NCBI GenBank assembly: GCA_947359465.1 | Contig: OX375872.1 | Location: forward strand, 5,647,741-5,711,740 | DNA from: Metellina segmentata | Lineage: Eukaryota; Arthropoda; Arachnida; Araneae; Tetragnathidae | Direction: 5' to 3' | DNA: 64,000 nt | In this document: positions 57,560 to 64,000 of the stretch, piece by piece | Position numbering within the stretch: position 1 is the stretch's first letter | Layout of the letters: each line of letters begins with the position of its first letter | Notes under the pieces: model-generated | What the model saw: the letters and a program-made list of their open reading frames with translations, nothing else | What the model was told of the DNA's origin: nothing | Database searches by the model: none | Translations under genes and position numbers: made by a program

Positions 57560-57721
57560 ACTCGGCCATCCTTCATGGTTGCGACCTCGCATGTGAAGAG
57601 CTATCACTCAAAATATGACAAGAAAAATGAACACAATAAAATCTAACATCCGAATTACACTTAAATGCAAAAATGTAACATAAAAAGTTAATTAATTAAC
57701 AAATTAAGTAAATATTAGTAA

Positions 57722-58131
57722 TCTCTACTATTATAAAAGGAAGTGTTTTTCTGTTTGTTTGTCTGTTTTTGCTGCCGCAAAATCTTGACAATTCTATGGC
57801 ACTTACAGCAATGAGGTTTGGTACACAGGTAATCCAAGTTCTTTGCAATTTTTGGGTCGCGGCAAATTTTAAAATTCATCTAGAATATTTTTAAATGAAT
57901 TTAATAGTTTTATTCCAACGCGTTTCTATCGGAGAGAGAAGACACTCCGGAATCTAGACATTTCTACCCACGTGACCTTGCCGTCAGGCTTTGGAATCAT
58001 GCCAAGTTTTTTCATCGCGCGGAACTCGGATAAAATTACTTTTTTGTTTCCGCATTGATTTTGCTCGGAAGAATGTTTTTCCAGCCAGACGATAAATTTT
58101 TTAACTGGACTCCTCAGTTATTTTTTCGATC
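57722..58131 (+). mobile_element. Helitron-like fragment
   Basis: tctctactattataaaagga start, then ctatggcacttacagcaatg and ggtacacaggtaatcc, matching the fragment at 30050. It ends where the hAT at 58140 begins. Confidence 0.4.
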
Positions 58132-58579
58132 TCCTAGACCAGGGGTCGGCAACCTGCGGCTCTTTTAATGTAAAGGTTCTCCAGTTCCGTACGAAAAAAT
58201 TAATAATTTACTATCAAAACCCTTAAAAAATAAGAAAATATATTTTTAAGTACCTAATTTCTCAATAGCTTCAGTTTAATAATCTTCAATTACAAATCGC
58301 TACGCTTAACATGAGCGTAATGAGATCAATTTGAACTAGTGTTTTGTTCTTAGAGATGAGACTCATCATTCCATTTCGGTCTCACCCAAACAGCCACAGT
58401 CTAGAGCAATGGTGGCCAACCTTTTACATACCATGAGCCAAATTTTTCACATACCAGTTCAGATGCGCCATACAATTCAAGTACCTTTTCTACCTTAAAA
58501 TGGTCCTGCCATATCCTTATAACTTTTTTAATAAAAGTATGTTTGTCGATATAATTAACATTTTTAAATGATTTAACTA

Positions 58580-59982
58580 CACTGCTGGCCACACAAATTG
58601 CAACACCAAGAAAGACAAGAGATATCATAACAAAATTTATTTTGTAGATAACATGTTGACCAAATGATCAAATGATTAAATTTATAGACTTCTGTGAATG
58701 TGGTTCCTGACAAAATCAGTAGCCAGAGTAGCCGCCACTGTAGGAGATCACCGCTGCCACACACCTCGGCATTGATTCAAAGAGACTTTGGATGTATTCT
58801 TAGGGTGCAGCAGACCAAGCAGCTTCCACACGTTGCCAAATTTGTTCTGGTGTGGCAGCTGGGGATGTAATCTGGGTCACAATCGTTGAGCAACCATGGA
58901 CCACATGTTTTCTATCGGCGAAAGATCCGGAGAGCGAGCTGGCCAGGGAAGCAATTCAATCTGGCGATTGACGAAGAACCCTTGGACAATGCGTGCCACG
59001 TGTGGCCGCGCATTATCCTGTTGAAATACGCCTGCGGGCAAGCCCTGAAGGTAAGGAAGGACAACTGACTCCAACACCTCGGAGATGTAGCGCTGGCTAT
59101 TTAAAGTACCGGCAATGCGTACTAGAGGAGTGCGAGAGTGATATCCAATACCGCCCCATACCATAATACCCGGTGCAGGACCAGTGTGGCGGTGCATAAC
59201 GCAGCTGTTCAGCATCCTCTCCACGGTGTCTCCAGACTCGAATCCGACCATCGTGGTGTTGCAGACAGAAGCGTGAGTCGTCAGTAAAGACAATTTCATT
59301 CCATTCTGCCGTCCACATCCTTCTTTCATCACCCCATTGGCGGCGGAAACGTCTGTGGCCCTGCGTCAAGGGTAGACGAAGCAATGGACGTCTTGCGGAC
59401 AGACCACTCTGCTGTAAACGGCGTCGAATGTTACGCACAGACACTGGATGATGCGTTACAGACTGAATGTGCTGTGCTATGGTTCGTGATGTGGTTGAGC
59501 GATCCGTCACTGCCATACGCACAATATGCCTGTCATCACGTGAAGTGGTGCACTGAGGTGGATGCGATCGAACACGTCGGTCCGTCGTACCCTCCTGCAT
59601 CCAATGATCACATATCCGCATTACAGTTGTTTGGTTAAGTCCAACACGACTACCGATTTCCCTGAAAGATAATCCACAATCTCGATAGGCCACTATCCTT
59701 CCTCTGTCGAACTCGGATACTTGATCAAAAGATGATCGCTGTTTTCTACGAGGCATAATTGATCGGTTTTTTGAAAAACCACAAGAAAAACACAATTGCC
59801 GTACTTGAAATCGTCGAAATCTCCAAGCCTTAAATAGCGCTTTGAAGTGGCGCCACAGGCGCGCGTGATGTGCGTCTGCTCTGAAATTCTAATCATTTGC
59901 ATATCTCCGCTAATGCATGTTGTAAATTTCATATTATTTGCATGCTTCCTTCAGGGTGTTGCATTCACGGTGGCCATTTGTG
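58580..59982 (-). mobile_element. Tc1-type transposon nested in the inner hAT
   Basis: 1403 bp; ends CACTGCTGGCCACACAAATT and complement CACAAATGGCCACCG, with TA at 58578-58579 and 59983-59984. Contains a single transposase gene of a different Tc1 lineage from that at 28492. Confidence 0.88.
58700..59756 (-). pseudogene. Tc1 transposase, frameshifted
   Basis: ATG at 59756 gives MPRRKQRSSFDQVSEFDRGR and two helix-turn-helix segments (GLSFREIGSRVGLNQTTVMR; HPVSVRNIRRRLQQSGLS). Catalytic Asp in IVFTDDSRFCLQHHDG. The frame shifts near 59200 (RVWRHRGEDAEQL to HTGPAPGIMVWGGIGYHSRT). The second Asp is in FQQDNARPHVAR, the Glu in SPDLSPIENMWSMVAQ. After 58880 the C-terminus is again out of frame. 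Otherwise full length; dead. Confidence 0.88.
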
Positions 59983-60199
59983 TATATTGCATGCAAAACA
60001 ATGTCTATTACAGAGAATTCTTCAAATTTGAATCAGTCATTCGCGACCTCGTTTTCCTTTTAATAAATTTCACGGATGAAAGTTCTTGATCACATCTGTA
60101 TGTCGTTCCAACACGGCACATATAACTTTCTGCAAAATTTTCCTTGTTATAGAAAGTGTTTACGCCAGAAATTAATCATGTCAGAAGCATTTTGATCTG

Positions 60200-61700
60200 A
60201 ATAATAAAGCTCATGACACTTCAATTTCAATAATGAATTTGTTTTGAAATCCAAAAGTACCATTTCTATGTTACTAGGCATCTTCATTACGTTTTATTCA
60301 CTAAGTGAAAATGCTCTATTAATGCGAGCATGTAGTTTTCTTCTGTAGCCAAATCAAGAAAACGACTTTCAAATGACCCTTGTAATAACTAATTTTAATA
60401 TATTTTGTCAAATTGTTATTATCCGCAGCACATCCCCTCTGCTCTTTCACCTGTGGAAATTGATTCAAATCCTGATTTTCTAACTGGGAGATGAACAGAT
60501 TAATGTCATTTTAAATGCATTAATGCTTTTTACTAAGCTAGGAAATAATTTCTTCTTGCCTTGTGGCGTCGAATTTAGATAATTGAGATGGCTTGTACAT
60601 CAACTAAAAATGCCAATTCAAATAGCCAATTGCTATCAAATAATAGGGTTCTTTCATCAGGAAAGTTCAATTTCCTGTTCTCAAAAATTAAAAATAGCAT
60701 TTTTTAATTTCTAAAATCTACTCAGAACCTGTCCTCTAGAATGCCAGCGCACCTCACAATAAAGAAAAGGTTCACCATATTCCAAATCTAATAATTCAAT
60801 ATTCTCTGAATTCTCGGCTGTTTAATGCACTTGTTCTAATTTTAATCACACATTTCACAACCGGTAACAAAACATGCTGCATTTTTTTAAATTTTACACA
60901 CAGTGCCTCTTGGTGTATACATTGATATTTTAGTGCAGTACGATTTAAAAAATTTTCCAAGCAAAGTTGTAGTGCCATTTACGGCGTACCGTCAGTACAC
61001 ATACTGATTAGTCCAATAATATAATTTAGATTTTCTTGGCATGATTTTACATTTTAAATATATTTGATCCCCTTGTTTCATCATGCAATAACTCTAGACT
61101 GGCAAGTTCTTCAAAGACATTCAAATTATAATCAATTCGTGTTACAAAAATGCTTATAACTGGACTACATCAGATATGTCCATTGATTCATCCAGAGCTA
61201 GAGAAAAGTCTTCCAGTTGTTGAAATACATCCAGAGAGAGAGTTCCACGATACATCTCGTATTAGTCTGCCTTTTGGTTTCGCAATTTCGTCTGATTTCT
61301 TTTCAATATCTTTATAACCAAGATGGCGTACAAATATTTGGAAACAAGGCTTCTCAGCAGAATAGGTTTTTTTTTTCGCCGTTGCTAAAGCAAGGACGCT
61401 TCTGCCTCGTCTTCACAACTTACATTAGCAAAAATATTTTGTCTTCTGATTTCTTCCTTTTTTTAGTCACATATTCTTTACGTAACTCCGACCCGAGAAC
61501 AAGTTTGATTTCTCATTCTATGTTAGCCTGATGCAGTGTTTTTTAGTGTTTATTAAGATTATGTCTTCTATTATGTGAAAGAGTAGTTTCACAAACAATA
61601 CATAAAAAGATTTTCCTGATGGACTTGCTGTAAATAACTCATTTTCTTACTGTTTGTTAAATTCACTTATTCTCTCATACTTTTTGCGCTTCTTTTGCTC
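60200..61700 (-). pseudogene. Inner hAT transposase remnant
   Basis: The clearest stretch is LISMCTDGTP, stop, MALQLCLENFLNRTALKYQ, CIHQEALCVK and VVKCVIKIRTSALNSREF (61010-60800). It matches the TDGAPAM...CIIHQEAL...V...VN.IRS..LN.R.F pattern of GTF2IRD2/ZBED5-type transposases. Surrounding sequence is too decayed to delimit. Confidence 0.6.
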
Positions 61701-62306
61701 ATTTTCTTTTGCAAAGCGATAAATAACAGGAATGTAAAAAAAAACATTTAAAGTACAAAAAAATATTGAACAAACAGATCACAAGTACGTCGTATCACAC
61801 AGAATATAAATTGCAAAGTCAAAAAATTGCGACGAAATGAGGAGTAAGAAAGCTCTATGAATTGAACTGAGAGTAACTATGGTGTTGAAAATATGAAGAT
61901 ATTTTCAGTTATGGCGCCTACTTCAAAAGAATAAGGAGGCACAATAAAGCATTGCGCCAAGTTTGGCGCATGCGCCACAGGTTGGCCACCCCTGGTCTAG
62001 AGTCTAGACAACAGACGTGTTGTCAGTCAGTCATCCTCGGATAGCGCGGTCGACGCTAAGTTGCATGTGTGTTAATTTAATCGCTTTTTGCGTGTCTAAT
62101 TGCTTGTTGTTTCAAGAAGAATACGATTTAGAAGTGAATTATCTTCTCAAAGGCATGTATGCGTATAATATAATAAAATCAGTAACCTAATTGGATTACA
62201 TATCTGAGGATCGTGTAAACGATGTAATAATGGTAAATAAATTGTTTACCGTTTTAGATAGCTAAATAAAATTTTTTAAAATAATTTTTTCAGCTCCGCC
62301 GCCAGC

Positions 62307-64000
62307 ATGGCATCTGGTAAAAAAAAAGAGAAGAACTGAAGAAAACCGAGAATTCAATCAAGATTGGACGGAGTCGTTTGCATTCATATGCAAGACAGAT
62401 GGCCTTCCGACTTGTCTCATTTGCCACGAAAAACACAATAAGAAGTCAAATTTGGAGAGATACTTCACTACAAAACATACCTAGTTTGCTGGTAAATATC
62501 CAACCTGTGACGCTCGAAAAAAAGCTGTTGAAGAGCTCCAAAAAAAAAAAAAAAACAGTCAAGTTCCATGCTAAGTAACTGGGCGCAGTCTTCCAATAAT
62601 GTAAATCTGGCAAGCTTTGCAGTATCATTAGAAATTGCAAAAAGAGGAAAACCATTCACAGATGGTGAGTACGTCAAAGATTGTTTTATACGTACATCTG
62701 AACTCTTTCGTAATTTTAAAAACAAAGCAGAAATCATGAAAAAAGTAAAAGATTTGCCATTATCTGCTAAAACAGTACAAGATAGAACTGCTACAATATC
62801 TTCAAATGTAACACATATGCAAGTGGAAGACATTCAACTGGCTTCTGCCTTATCACTTGCTATAGATGAGTCCTGCGACATAAAAGACACGGCACAAGTT
62901 ACCCTTTTCATCATATATATGTCGTCCCAAGGTCCAAAAGAAGAAAGGCTTGGATTGCTACCGCTCTCAGGACAAACTCGTGGAGAAGATATAGCAAATG
63001 CTGTGCAAAAATGCCTGGAAGCCAGTGGAATAGATATAAATAAAATAGTTTCTATAGCAACTGATGGAGCCAGAAGTATGACAGGAATACCCCCCATAGA
63101 GGGGTAACATCAATTCTTCCGAAAAAAATAAACCACGAAATTCTAACGTTTCACTGCATAATTTATCAAGAAGCGCTTTGTGCCCAAACATTTCCGGCTG
63201 AAATAGTTGAGGTCATGAACTTGGTAATTAAGATTATTAACAGCATCTTGGCAAAAGCACTCTACCATCGCCAGTTTAAAGATTTCCTTGAAGAAATTGA
63301 TAGCCAGTTTTCTGACCTACTTCTGCACAATAAAGTGCGATGGCTTTCCAGAGGTAACGTATTGCAACGTTTTGCTTTGTGCTTGAGTGAAATAAAAACA
63401 GTCCTCAATGAAAAAAGCATTGACCATTCCGAATTGGAAGAAGACAAATGGCTGCAAAAATTCAACTTCATGGTAGATACCACAATGAAACTAAATGCAC
63501 TAAATCTAAAACTGCAAAGAAAGGGCAACCCAGCCTACGCCTTGCTTGTAGAAGTAGTTTGTTTCGAAAAAAAAAACTTTATGTTAAAGACATGGAGAGC
63601 GGTAAATTACTTAATTATAAAAATCTGAAGCAATATCGCGATGAGACCAATTCAACTGTTGACATGAATTACTTCAGCATAGCTTTAAAAAACATGAAGG
63701 ATGGATTCTCTGAGAGATTCGAGCAATTCAAAAATAACAAATGTACTCTCGCGTCCTCTCAACAACATATAACTGAGACACAAATACAAATGAGAACAAC
63801 ATTGAGCCATTTGGAATTGATGCTGGATCGCTTCAAATGCAATTGCTAGATTTGAAAACCAAAGACTTGTGGAGTGGCAAGTTCACAGAACTCAAGAGCA
63901 AGTTGGAAGAGTTGGAGATCCAGAAATGCATGCACATCGCGCAGCACAAGTGGATAGCTCTAAAAGAAATTCCGAGAGTTGAGGCCCTCATATTCGGCGC
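62307..64000 (+). pseudogene. Outer hAT transposase, C-terminus beyond the window
   Basis: ATG at 62307, early frameshift, then a BED-like zinc finger (FICKTDGLPTCLICHEKHN ... YFTTKH). A 180-codon frame (62568-63107) follows with [31 protein letters not shown] and [13 protein letters not shown], then after a shift [32 protein letters not shown] and [19 protein letters not shown] (63130-63360). After another shift come KNMKDGFSERFEQFKNN and LLDLKTKDLWSGKF at 63840-63890. The order matches GTF2IRD2/ZBED5-like hAT transposases. At least three frameshifts and a TAG after the zinc finger, but otherwise well conserved. Confidence 0.82.

Larger units (their letters stand above)
58407..61994 (-). mobile_element. 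Inner hAT with 8-bp GTCTAGAG duplication
   Basis: Left end CAATGGTGGCCAACC and right end complement CAGGGGTGGCCAACCTG, flanked by a perfect 8-bp repeat GTCTAGAG (58399-58406 and 61995-62002). 3588 bp in total, 2.2 kb without the Tc1 nested in it. It carries a decayed minus-strand transposase. Confidence 0.88.
58140..64000 (+). mobile_element. Outer hAT (Charlie/GTF2IRD2-like), runs off the window
   Basis: Left end CAGGGGTCGGCAACCTGCGG at 58140 after the target-like tcctagac. The leader is interrupted by an inner hAT (58407-61994) and resumes at 61995 into a transposase that continues past 64000, so the right end is outside. Confidence 0.8.

Overview
The window looks like a piece of an arthropod genome, most likely a chelicerate and perhaps a spider. 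It is AT-rich (roughly one third GC by eye) and packed with nested, decayed transposons. It holds two recognisable host genes, both neuropeptide precursors: a kinin (leucokinin) gene on the plus strand (49798-50313) and a two-exon tachykinin-related peptide gene on the minus strand (52526-51029). They lie tail to tail with about 0.7 kb between stop codons. Both give C-terminally amidated peptides: FNSWG, FSAWG and FDPWG kinins, and GFIGVR and GFLGVR tachykinins. The spider assignment is inference, from the neuropeptide types, Tc1 transposases of a kind I remember as common in orb-weavers, and tRNA-derived SINEs.

Layout. 1.7-4.7 kb: decayed hAT (ZMYM1/P52rIPK type) with a SINE inside. 4.7-12 kb: quiet intergenic or intronic DNA with one weak first-exon candidate and a diffuse AT-rich repeat family. 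12.07-13.59 kb: internally deleted piggyBac-like element. 14.1-15.9 kb: (CA)65 microsatellite, Helitron helicase fragment, small tandem and inverted repeats. 16.7-18.5 kb: second hAT split by a 509-bp TTAA-flanked MITE. 18.95-21.85 kb: complete but dead Harbinger element with transposase and a MADF gene. 22.2-24.4 kb: Penelope-like reverse transcriptase, probably of the domain-permuted (Naiad-like) type. 25.4-26.4 kb: LTR-like segment. 27.75-32.16 kb: a long palindrome whose arms carry a nested Tc1 and a nested Harbinger-type MITE.

33.7-48.1 kb: a third hAT split by a 13.05-kb insertion with TTA target duplication and inverted ends. That insertion contains a young BEL/Pao retrotransposon (36094-42005, 238-bp LTRs with one mismatch, TATGT duplication), a SINE with a perfect 12-bp duplication, a Helentron-like element and possible exons of an unknown gene. 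49.3-52.5 kb: a MITE, then the kinin and tachykinin genes. 54-57.6 kb: pogo/Tigger, copia and other TE remnants plus a copia-like LTR. 58.1 kb to the end: a three-level nest (Tc1 inside hAT inside hAT); the outermost hAT runs off the window.

How the genes relate: the kinin and tachykinin precursors are secretory-pathway prohormones whose mature peptides act on separate G-protein-coupled receptors. Their convergent adjacency is the main biological novelty. Everything else is mobile DNA; nesting order, target duplications and empty-site comparisons within the window give a relative chronology of insertions.
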